From: a virus
Virus record (IMG/VR): IMGVR_UViG_3300042545_001900
Coordinates: 1 to 35,108 of that record
Reading direction: 5' to 3' (one strand)
DNA length: 35,108 bases
Part shown: piece after piece, positions 13,698-20,034 of the stretch
Layout: each line of letters opens with the position of its first letter
How positions within the stretch are numbered: the stretch's first letter is position 1
Translations under genes and position numbers: made by a program
Notes under the pieces: generated by a model
Databases searched by the model: none
The model's input: the letters and a program-made list of their open reading frames with translations, nothing else
What the model was told of the DNA's origin: nothing

Positions 13698-15234
13698 CGG
13701 GCACCTCGGGCGGCGTCATCAGCGCGCTGGCCAACGCCTCAGCGGGCGAGGGCTGCAACGGCGCTGCAGGTGATGCGCGCATGCGGGCGACGTCGGAGAA
13801 ACCAGCCTCGACGGCCTTCGCGACGCTGGCGTGCCGGCCGACCTCGACGGCGTACTCGGCGGGGCTGATGATGCCTTCCTGCAGGTCCGTCAGCGCGCGC
13901 TGCTGCTTGGCCGTGGGGTCTTCGAAGACGACGGACGGGGCAAGCTCGGTGCGAGGGCGAACGTCGGGCCCGAACTTCGGCACCACCGGGTCGAAGTTGT
14001 CGGCGACGTCGATCAGCACGCGGCACAAGCGCTCATCGAAGCGGCGCATGGCTTCGCGTGCTTCGCGCAGCGTGAGCTCATGCGGGAACTTCGCCACCAG
14101 GCGCGCAATGCCGCTTTCTGCTGGGCCGGGCTTGTCGGTGTACTCGTTGGGGTCGTTGCCGCGAGCGACGCCGACGGCGCGTTGCTTCTCGTCGACGATG
14201 TTTTGCAGCGCGTCGAACGCGGGCGCTGCGGTGACGAAGCCCGTCGAGCCACCGGTGCGCAGCTTGATGATGCTGTCGGGCCCGATGGGCTGCTCAACTT
14301 CGTCGTACGTGTCGTCGGCGACGAAGCGGTTGCTGTGGCCTTGCAGGTCGGCGACGTACTCGAGGTTCGACCGGCTCGTGTTGAGCTGGTCGGCCACGGC
14401 GTAGCTGTCGGCCTCGCACGCGGGCCAGTACCCACCGTCGGGCGGCTCAAGACGCAGAGCGACGACGGGCAGGAGGTCGCCGGCGTACTCCTCCCACGCA
14501 ATGCCGTCGTCGTCGCCGGCCCACATCGCGGTCTGCCACGCGCCCCACGACGTGACGATGCCGGCGTCCTCGGTGAAGTCGCGTTTGAAGCACAGCCATC
14601 GCGGGTCGCTGTCGTTCTCAGCGGCCTGTCGGAGCGCACAGAAGATGACGGCCTCATCCTCGCCCGGATAGCTCGGGTGGCAGATGACGACGACGTCGTG
14701 CGGCCAGTAGTGGCGCAGCAGTGGGCGCCCATCTTCGTCGCCGATGGGCGGCAGGTAGCCGACATGCACGACGGCAGCCTTGATGCCGGTGCGCGCGCGA
14801 CGCTCGGCCTCGGGCGCCACTTCGCTGATGCGGCTCGCTTCGACGAGAGCGTCGTACGCCTTCGTCAGCGTCGGGTCCTCGATGGGCTTGCGCTGCCGGT
14901 CGACGAGGAAACGCTGCGGCTCTTGCTGGTAGCAGCCGGCGTCCTTGCGTGCCCACTGCCGGATGTAGGGCAGCGGCGCGTTGGGCATGTACTGCGCGCT
15001 CAGCGGGTACCGGCGGCGCAGTTCGGCGTTGATGACGGCCTTCTGATTGCCGAGGTACCGGATGGCGAACGCCCGCGAGTCCGCAGCGTGTCCAGGCGGA
15101 CGCAGGCGCGAGTCCGCAGCGAACAGGTCCTTGACCGTCGTCGACGGCCACAGCTCAGCAATCGAGGTGCTGCGGTTGGCGCCGGCGCGAACCAGAGCGA
15201 GCAGGGCGGGCGTTTGCGGGGCGAACAGGTCCAC
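13681..15234 (-). CDS. Portal protein
   Basis: 517 aa, GTG at 15234, 3 nt after the TerL stop. The portal forms the dodecameric ring at the capsid vertex. Supporting features are its length, its order between TerL and the MuF-like gene, and the mixed alpha/beta sequence with a long helix near residues 395-450 (ELTLREAREAMRRFDERL), as in the stem and crown of portals. The C-terminus is Ala/Pro-rich and probably disordered. The sequence resembles portals with a DUF4055-like body (SYAVADQLNTSRSNLEY), but this subfamily call is tentative. Confidence 0.72.
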   Translation of the reverse strand: MDLFAPQTPALLALVRAGANRSTSIAELWPSTTVKDLFAADSRLRPPGHAADSRAFAIRYLGNQKAVINAELRRRYPLSAQYMPNAPLPYIRQWARKDAGCYQQEPQRFLVDRQRKPIEDPTLTKAYDALVEASRISEVAPEAERRARTGIKAAVVHVGYLPPIGDEDGRPLLRHYWPHDVVVICHPSYPGEDEAVIFCALRQAAENDSDPRWLCFKRDFTEDAGIVTSWGAWQTAMWAGDDDGIAWEEYAGDLLPVVALRLEPPDGGYWPACEADSYAVADQLNTSRSNLEYVADLQGHSNRFVADDTYDEVEQPIGPDSIIKLRTGGSTGFVTAAPAFDALQNIVDEKQRAVGVARGNDPNEYTDKPGPAESGIARLVAKFPHELTLREAREAMRRFDERLCRVLIDVADNFDPVVPKFGPDVRPRTELAPSVVFEDPTAKQQRALTDLQEGIISPAEYAVEVGRHASVAKAVEAGFSDVARMRASPAAPLQPSPAEALASALMTPPEVPDAAGE

Positions 15235-15237
15235 GGG

Positions 15238-16584
15238 TCACCTCAAGACGTCGTCGTCGATTTCAGGGCGGTTTGCTTTCGGTTGCTCGGCCACGTTGGG
15301 CCGGTAGCGAAACGTCGGCGTCCACCACCAGACGCCGTAGCCGATGGCGTCGTTCGGGCCGCTCAGGTCGTTCTTCGGGTCCTTCTCCTTCTTCGGAGCG
15401 CCCGCCTTGTCGCGGCCCTGCTGTGTGACGGCGCGCGCGAGGAATGGGCACCGCTTCTCGTCGATGGTGAGCGACAGCGGTCGCTTGGCGAAGGCGAGGT
15501 TCAACGAGAAGACGCGGTCTTCGACGTCGGGGTTGCTCGTCGGGTACAGCGGGCGAAAGCCGTGCGACGTGAGCACCGACGCGTGCGAGGCGACGACGCC
15601 ACGGTTGCGGCCGCTGGCGTCGCAGGGGGCCTTGATGCGCATGCGCTTGACGTCCTCGGCGGTGACGAGGCGGCCGTTGCGGCGCGTGAGGAAGTCCGCG
15701 AGGGCAGACAATGCGCGCACGCACTGCTGGTCGGTGTCGACGTCGTAGCCGATGACTTCCTGCGCGACGTGAAAGCGATCGCCCACTGCATCGTGGACGT
15801 GCTCGACGATGAACCAGCACTGCGCGCCGACGTTGAAGTCGCACCACAGCTCGATGCTGCACGCTTCACGCTCGCCAACGCAGCGCGCGAAGTTGGCCTT
15901 GCGGTCGAAGCGCCGGTAGACGAGGCCGCCTTTGCTTTGGCGCTTGCCGTCGAGCTTCTCGGCCTGTTCAGCCTCGTCGAGAATCTCGCGCATGCCCTCG
16001 ATGTAGTCGGCCTTCAAGTTGTGGCGGTTGCCCATCGTGGGCAGCGGGATGCACCTGGTGCCGGGCTTCGGTTCCTTGAGCACGAGGTCGTACGCAGGGC
16101 CAAAGCCTTCAGGCGTGCCGCCCAGCACGAGCTGGCAGACGTTGCCCTTCGTGATGCGCGCGCGCACGGTCTTGAGCGCCTGCGGGTTGCACAGCTCCCA
16201 CTCGTCGACGACGGCCGCGCTGCCGGTGAGCCCCTCGGCGCTACGCGGGTGGTCGAGCGACCGGCAGATGATGCGGCACTTGCGGCGCTTAAACAGCGTC
16301 GCGACCTTCTTCTGCGCGTGCCACCGGAAGCGGATGCGCATGAACTCACACAGCTCGCGCAACGTCTCGACGAACACCTGCTCAACCATCGGCCACGTTG
16401 GTGCGCCGAACACGACAGGCGTCGGCCAGTTGCGGCGTGCGAGGTCGACCGCCTTCGCCGCGAGGCCGAACGTCTTGCCGCCTCGATAGCCGCCCTCAAG
16501 CACGATGACCTTGCTGTCGACGTCGGAGACGGCGTCGAACTGCCCAGCGTTCAGCTCTTGAAAGCAGACGACAGGCTCGCTCAT
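15238..16584 (-). CDS. terL: Terminase large subunit
   Basis: 448 aa. The motor that packages DNA: an ATPase and a nuclease domain. Walker A is GGYRGGKT (31-38), Walker B is AAVVDEWE (123-130, with Asp127 and Glu128), the coupling motif is LGGTPEG (154-160), and the nuclease domain opens with WCDFNVGAQ (Asp249) and ends near GPNDAIGYGVWW (about 412-423). ATG at 16584 overlaps the small-subunit stop (ATGA). Packaging mode (cos or pac) is not clear from the sequence; the circular assembly could fit either. Confidence 0.9.
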   Translation of the reverse strand: MSEPVVCFQELNAGQFDAVSDVDSKVIVLEGGYRGGKTFGLAAKAVDLARRNWPTPVVFGAPTWPMVEQVFVETLRELCEFMRIRFRWHAQKKVATLFKRRKCRIICRSLDHPRSAEGLTGSAAVVDEWELCNPQALKTVRARITKGNVCQLVLGGTPEGFGPAYDLVLKEPKPGTRCIPLPTMGNRHNLKADYIEGMREILDEAEQAEKLDGKRQSKGGLVYRRFDRKANFARCVGEREACSIELWCDFNVGAQCWFIVEHVHDAVGDRFHVAQEVIGYDVDTDQQCVRALSALADFLTRRNGRLVTAEDVKRMRIKAPCDASGRNRGVVASHASVLTSHGFRPLYPTSNPDVEDRVFSLNLAFAKRPLSLTIDEKRCPFLARAVTQQGRDKAGAPKKEKDPKNDLSGPNDAIGYGVWWWTPTFRYRPNVAEQPKANRPEIDDDVLR

Positions 16585-17111
16585 GGCGACGCCTCAATGC
16601 GCGGCTTCCATCCGGGCACATCGGTGTCGTCGCCGGCGTCGCCGCCCTCGTCATCGCCGGGCTTCTTCGACGTGCGGCCGTAGCGCTCGGGGTCCTTCGC
16701 CGCGAGCAACGCGAGGATGGCCGCGCGGTCGCCTTCGAAGGCTTCCTCGGTGAGCAACGCCTCGAGCTCTTCGACGGTCGCCGATGCCGGCACCTCAAGC
16801 CGCGGCTTCTTCGGCGGTGCGCCGACGCCCCACTTTGTGAGGTACTCGACGGCCCACTGCGCGACCGCGTCGTCGGGGCTGGCGAGCATCTTCTTTACGC
16901 GCTCGCGGATGTCGGGGCCGAGGTCTTGCGCGAACGCGACGAGGTCACGGGCAGCTCGAGGCCGCCCGCCGGGGTTGCGTCGAGGGTCGGCGCCTTGCGC
17001 GAACGGCTTGCCCTCGGGGTGTGACTCGGCCGTCCACTGGTGACGGCGTGCGTCGGGCCCAGTGGCGAACGGCTTGCCCCCGGCTCGCGACGCCTTGCGC
17101 TTGTTCGTCAC
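16581..17111 (-). CDS. Terminase small subunit-like DNA-binding protein
   Basis: 176 aa from GTG at 17111. Upstream of TerL with ATGA overlap, the usual small-subunit place. Residues 20-55 have GKPFAQGADPRRNPGGRP, similar to DUF5681 N-terminal stretches of phage packaging-linked proteins. A helical middle (IRERVKKMLASPDDAVAQW) and RYGRTSKK near 140-155 are compatible with TerS. The C-terminus is acidic. It likely recognises the packaging site. The gene start is 6 nt after a -10-like TAGGAT, so its mRNA may be leaderless. Confidence 0.62.
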   Translation of the reverse strand: MTNKRKASRAGGKPFATGPDARRHQWTAESHPEGKPFAQGADPRRNPGGRPRAARDLVAFAQDLGPDIRERVKKMLASPDDAVAQWAVEYLTKWGVGAPPKKPRLEVPASATVEELEALLTEEAFEGDRAAILALLAAKDPERYGRTSKKPGDDEGGDAGDDTDVPGWKPRIEASP

Positions 17112-17431
17112 GCCTCAATCCTACGTTCTGGCGATTCGTCGACGTCTGAGCGCGCAGAAATGCGCGCACCCCGACGAGCTTCGCGGGCCATGGACACGAC
17201 GACGACGCCCCGGTTGTCGTGGCGCTCGCTTCCGGTGCGACGGAGGAATCCCCACGCCTCGGCCTGCGAGACGGCACGCCTGGTACTGCTGGCGCAGTCG
17301 TGGTTGAGCGCGGCCTGCAAGCCCTTCATGCCGCCGACAACGACGCCGTTCTCGTCGGCGAGGTCGAGGGCCGCGAGCACGGCATGCTGCACGTTGCGCG
17401 GGACATCACGAGCGAAGCGACGCGCGCTCAT
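17108..17431 (-). CDS. Small winged-helix-like protein, possible regulator
   Basis: 107 aa from ATG at 17431 (ATGA overlap with the upstream gene). The middle (GGMKGLQAALNHDCASSTRRAVS then QAEAWGFLRRTGSERHDN and RGVVVVSM) looks like a helix-turn-helix followed by a beta wing. Its place between early and packaging genes and right before the late promoter suggests a regulator of late transcription. This is inference; the HTH call is by pattern only. The last 25 codons overlap the late-promoter element, which may constrain them. Confidence 0.55.
   Translation of the reverse strand: MSARRFARDVPRNVQHAVLAALDLADENGVVVGGMKGLQAALNHDCASSTRRAVSQAEAWGFLRRTGSERHDNRGVVVVSMAREARRGARISARSDVDESPERRIEA
17118..17170 (-). 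promoter_or_regulatory. Late promoter for the packaging genes with the shared palindromic element
   Basis: The -10-like TAGGAT is at 17123-17118, 6 nt before the TerS GTG. 27 bp further upstream begins the same 20-bp element as before the scaffold unit (17151-17170), here with a 7-bp inverted repeat GCGCGCA-GAAA-TGCGCGC (17150-17167). The element lies inside the C-terminal codons of the preceding wHTH gene. Identical sequence and identical spacing at two late-gene starts argue for a common activator site. Confidence 0.58.
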
Positions 17432-17628
17432 GGTGCCACCTCGCCGAGCATGCGAGCGACGACGCGTTTCGCGTGCGCCTTGGCCCTGTCGCTGTGGTAG
17501 CCGGCAGCTGCGGCCGTCGCCTGCGCCACCCACTCAAGGTCATCACGGGTGAAAAGCTCCTTCGACACGAGCTTTCCGTTGTCGTCGGGCATGGTGAGGC
17601 GAAGGGGCTTGATGGTGGCCTTGCTCAT
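17428..17628 (-). CDS. 66-aa protein, unknown
   Basis: ATG at 17628 overlaps the upstream stop (ATGA), and its own stop overlaps the next ATG. The product (MSKATIKPLRLTMPDDN start, with a basic helix AKAHAKRVVARML near the end) has no recognised motif. It is coupled to both neighbours, which supports translation. Confidence 0.6.
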   Translation of the reverse strand: MSKATIKPLRLTMPDDNGKLVSKELFTRDDLEWVAQATAAAAGYHSDRAKAHAKRVVARMLGEVAP

Positions 17629-17641
17629 CCCTCACCGCCTT
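17623..17641. repeat. 19-bp direct repeat, copy 1
   Basis: GCTCATCCCTCACCGCCTT, identical to 17802-17820. It covers a stop/start junction (ATGA) and the last codons of the upstream gene, including its ribosome site. Confidence 0.75.
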
Positions 17642-17807
17642 GCTCAAGATGCTCAGTCATGGCCAGCAAGGTCGCGACGTACGACGGGTCGCGCGATGGG
17701 ACCTTGAGGGTGTCCCGCAGCACCTTGATGGCGCGGCGCAGCTTCTTCGTCTCGAGCTTCTCAACGTCGAGGAGAGCCTGCACGTAGGCCAGCGTAGGCC
17801 AGCTCAT
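17625..17807 (-). CDS. 60-aa helical protein flanked by direct repeats, unknown
   Basis: ATG at 17807, ATGA overlaps on both sides. Mostly helical and charged (DVEKLETKKLRRAIKVLRD), ending EQGGEG. The junctions at both ends carry an identical 19-bp sequence, so the gene may be a mobile cassette that entered by homologous recombination, or one end may have been copied. The upstream neighbour also ends in GGEG for the same reason. No function is recognised. Confidence 0.58.
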   Translation of the reverse strand: MSWPTLAYVQALLDVEKLETKKLRRAIKVLRDTLKVPSRDPSYVATLLAMTEHLEQGGEG

Positions 17808-17820
17808 CCCTCACCGCCTT
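17802..17820. repeat. 19-bp direct repeat, copy 2
   Basis: Second copy of the sequence at 17623-17641, at the equivalent stop/start junction on the other side of the 60-aa gene. The distance between copies is 179 bp. Confidence 0.75.
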
Positions 17821-18427
17821 CCACGTCGTTGGCGACAAGCACGACTACCGGCGTGCTGTCCGCCGTCGAGTTGCTAACGAGGTACGGCTTCTCGCCTTCC
17901 ACGTCGTCGCACCTGCCGACAGCGCCATCGTCAGCAGCGGCACCGCCGCCGACATCGAAACACCATGCTTCGAACGCAGGCGTGTCAGCGTCGACAAACG
18001 GCACTTCAAGCTCAACGGTTCCGCCGATTGCCGCGAGGGGAACCAGCTGCTTCAGGTCATCGACCGTCAGCGTGATGGTAGCGCTTCGCTGTCGCGTGCC
18101 CTCCAGCGCCTTGATGTGGGCGAGGTGTGCGGCCTCGCGTTCTTCAAGCTCCCTTTCGCGGCCCTTCAGCGCAGCCCAGCTCACGGCGTCACGTGATGCC
18201 TGGCCCTCCAGCTCCGCAATCCGCGCGCGTGCAGCGTCGAGGTCGGCGGCACGAGCCATGGATGACATCTGTGTGTGCTGCACCAATGCCAGCAGTGCGG
18301 CCTCACGCTCGGCGAGGAGGCGGGCGAGGGCCAGCGTCGTCGCGTCGTCGATGTGGTCGTCAGCGGGGTAGAAATGCAGACGCGCCGCCTGCTTCTGCTC
18401 TTCGGTCGGTTCGATGGTGTCGGTCAT
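17804..18427 (-). CDS. 207-aa coiled-coil protein, unknown
   Basis: ATG at 18427 overlaps the RusA stop (ATGA). Residues 25-115 form a long charged helix with heptad-like pattern (ALARLLAEREAALLALV, later GRERELEEREAAHLAHIK). The rest (about 120-207) is acidic with short beta stretches. A coiled-coil scaffold or a DNA-metabolism accessory is possible. No catalytic motif is seen. Confidence 0.6.
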   Translation of the reverse strand: MTDTIEPTEEQKQAARLHFYPADDHIDDATTLALARLLAEREAALLALVQHTQMSSMARAADLDAARARIAELEGQASRDAVSWAALKGRERELEEREAAHLAHIKALEGTRQRSATITLTVDDLKQLVPLAAIGGTVELEVPFVDADTPAFEAWCFDVGGGAAADDGAVGRCDDVEGEKPYLVSNSTADSTPVVVLVANDVEGGEG

Positions 18428-18885
18428 GCTGCCACCGCCTTCACGACGTCGATGGCCCCGACAGTGTCAATGATGACCGTGACACCCGGCGTCGAGGCGT
18501 AGCGCTTCGTCGTGGTGATGCCGACAATCTGCGAGTCGTCGACCCACGCCAGCCCGTTGAGCGCGTCGATGACGAGCTTCAGCAGGTTGTCGAGGTCCGG
18601 CTTGCTCGTGGGCAGCACCGATTCGCTGATGGCGGCCGTGCGCTTGCGCTGCGACCACGACGAGGGAATCGGCATGTCGAAGGCGACCGTGAGGTGGAGC
18701 GGCCCCGCAAGCGGCAAGCGAGGGCGCACGTCGTCAGGCATCGCCTCAAGCTGTGCAGCCGCGCGCCCTGCGAGCGTGTCTTCGGCTTTGCGCGTTGCAG
18801 AGGGCGTGTACACACGGCCGGTGCGCGTCGCGCGGCCCCGGCCCTTGGGTGTCGGCGTACCAGGCAGATAGAGTTCGATGGCCAT
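18424..18885 (-). CDS. rusA: RusA-family Holliday junction resolvase
   Basis: 153 aa from ATG at 18885 with AGGA seven bases upstream; the longer in-frame start at 18930 lacks this. RusA enzymes are dimeric metal-dependent endonucleases that cut four-way DNA junctions. The family motif is clear: KPDLDNLLKLVIDALNG (95-111) followed by WVDDSQI (114-120), giving the acidic metal ligands Asp97, Asp99 and Asp116/117; Asp70 is a further candidate. The N-terminus ELYLPGTPTPKGRGR fits the family opening. It probably resolves recombination or replication branches before packaging, working with SSB and the RecT-like protein. Confidence 0.88.
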   Translation of the reverse strand: MAIELYLPGTPTPKGRGRATRTGRVYTPSATRKAEDTLAGRAAAQLEAMPDDVRPRLPLAGPLHLTVAFDMPIPSSWSQRKRTAAISESVLPTSKPDLDNLLKLVIDALNGLAWVDDSQIVGITTTKRYASTPGVTVIIDTVGAIDVVKAVAA

Positions 18886-18935
18886 ATCGTTGTCCTCGTC
18901 GTAATCTGTACAGTTGATGTGGTCGGCCAATTAAT

Positions 18936-18980
18936 CGTCGCAACGCGACGGAAGCCCGACATGCAAATCTGCATGTCGGG
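18936..18980. promoter_or_regulatory. Two adjacent hairpins between SSB and RusA genes
   Basis: In the 106-nt gap 18886-18991 lie a perfect 11-bp inverted repeat CCCGACATGCA / TGCATGTCGGG with AATC loop (18955-18980) and a 6-bp hairpin CGTCGC-AAC-GCGACG (18936-18950). TTAATCGT occurs twice (18931-18938 and 18981-18988), flanking them. In the reading direction there is no long T-run, so these could be operators or a weak terminator. A -10-like TACAGAT lies nearer RusA, suggesting a possible internal promoter. Confidence 0.45.
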
Positions 18981-18991
18981 TTAATCGTACA

Positions 18992-19396
18992 CTAGAACGG
19001 CAGGTCGTCGTCGATGAAGCCGTCAGCAGCCGGGGGCGCGTCGTTGCCGCCACCTGCGGGCGGAGCGCTGCCAGCGCTTGCAGGCTTGCCGCCGACGAAC
19101 TGCACCGTGTTGGCGAGCAAGCTCCACGAGCGGCGCTTGGCGCCATCCTTGTCGGTCCAGTCCTCGACGCTGATGCGGCCTTGCACGAGCACCGTGCGGC
19201 CCTTGGCGAGGTGCTGCCCGCACAGCTCGCCGAGCTTGTCGAAGACGACCACGTCGAACCACGTGGTTTTCTCTGCGCCCTTGCGCTTCTCCGACGTCGC
19301 CACGCTGAACTTGCAGATGGCCATGCCTGCCTGCGTGTAGGAGACGGCCGGGTCTTTGCCGAGGTTGCCGAGGATGGTGATGGACTGAAAGCTCAC
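18992..19396 (-). CDS. ssb: Single-stranded DNA-binding protein
   Basis: 134 aa from GTG at 19396 (VSFQSITILGNLGKDP). Binds and protects single-stranded DNA during replication and recombination. An OB-fold spans about residues 1-103 with typical NLGKDP, FSVATSEK, WFDVVVFDKLGE, GRTVLVQGRI stretches. A Gly/Pro/Ala linker follows, and the last residues FIDDDLPF form the acidic tail that recruits partner proteins. The long upstream extension in frame (to 19618) is Arg-rich shadow sequence and is not used. Confidence 0.93.
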   Translation of the reverse strand: MSFQSITILGNLGKDPAVSYTQAGMAICKFSVATSEKRKGAEKTTWFDVVVFDKLGELCGQHLAKGRTVLVQGRISVEDWTDKDGAKRRSWSLLANTVQFVGGKPASAGSAPPAGGGNDAPPAADGFIDDDLPF

Positions 19397-19454
19397 GTGT
19401 CGTTCTCGTCGTCGTAGGCGGGCCGTCTCCGCGTTGTGGCTGGGCCTGATGCGC

Positions 19455-19637
19455 TCAGGCGGGCGTTGCTCGTCGCCGGTGCGCCGGCGGCCAGTGCACC
19501 TGCTCGCGGCAGCGCCACGGCGTGCGCTCCACCACGTCCGCGATGACCGCGAGCGTCTCGGCCTCGGTGAGCTCCACCGGCCCGCGGCGTCCGCGGCGCG
19601 ACCACTTCCCCAGGGCACTCGTCAGCGGGTCCGTCAT
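19455..19637 (-). CDS. 60-aa basic protein, unknown
   Basis: ATG at 19637 overlaps the upstream stop (ATGA). It starts MTDPLTSALGKWSRRGRRG and has a helix VELTEAETLAVIADVVE. The Arg-rich N-terminal part suggests nucleic-acid contact. There is a 58-nt gap to the SSB start with no clear gene. No family is recognised. Confidence 0.5.
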   Translation of the reverse strand: MTDPLTSALGKWSRRGRRGPVELTEAETLAVIADVVERTPWRCREQVHWPPAHRRRATPA

Positions 19638-19825
19638 CGGCCCCTCCGTGGCTTCTCGGGCAGGTGATGCGGCAGCACCTCGGTGCCGCTTGCGTCGACC
19701 TGTGGGCGCAGCCAGCGGCCGCACTCCGGGCAGCGCACGCGAGCGTGGTTGCCAAGCCGTGGCGGCCCCTCGGTCCGCTCCTTCGAGGCAGAGCACCAGT
19801 CCGGGCGGAACGTGATGATGCTCAT
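19634..19825 (-). CDS. 63-aa zinc-ribbon-like protein
   Basis: ATG at 19825 overlaps the preceding stop (ATGA). The product has DWCSASKE near the start and RVRCPECGRWLRP in the middle, then LPHHLPEKPRRGR. The CPEC pair with an upstream Cys and downstream His residues could bind one zinc. Such tiny proteins are common in phage early operons, but function is unknown. Confidence 0.55.
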   Translation of the reverse strand: MSIITFRPDWCSASKERTEGPPRLGNHARVRCPECGRWLRPQVDASGTEVLPHHLPEKPRRGR

Positions 19826-20034
19826 CGGGCACCCCACTTCGCCCGCGGCTTCGCCTTGCCCATGGCCGCGACCACCCGCTGGCGCCGGGCCAGTTCCTCG
19901 GGCGTTGCGCCGACAGGGGCCCACAGCGCACCAGAAGGCACACCGGCGGTGTTCTGTGCGCCTGTCGCCTCCGTGGGCGGGTCGACCCCTTCGCGGGGCT
20001 CTGCGGGCGTTTCAGGCGTCGGCTTGGTGGTCAT
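19822..20034 (-). CDS. 70-aa protein, unknown
   Basis: ATG at 20034 overlaps the helicase-gene stop (ATGA); the next gene overlaps its end in the same way. The N-terminal half is Pro/Thr/Glu-rich and likely disordered; the end has a helix PEELARRQRVVAAMGKAK and a basic tail. No motif identifies it. Confidence 0.52.
   Translation of the reverse strand: MTTKPTPETPAEPREGVDPPTEATGAQNTAGVPSGALWAPVGATPEELARRQRVVAAMGKAKPRAKWGAR

Noticed and set aside
13831-16683. 950-aa plus-strand open frame
   Set aside because: It lies opposite the portal and terminase genes. Long antisense frames are expected in such G+C-rich coding sequence; composition is odd and no motif is present.
19393-19455. Tiny frame ending in a GTGA overlap with the SSB start
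   Set aside because: Only a CTG could start it after the previous stop; no ATG, GTG or TTG with a ribosome site is available.
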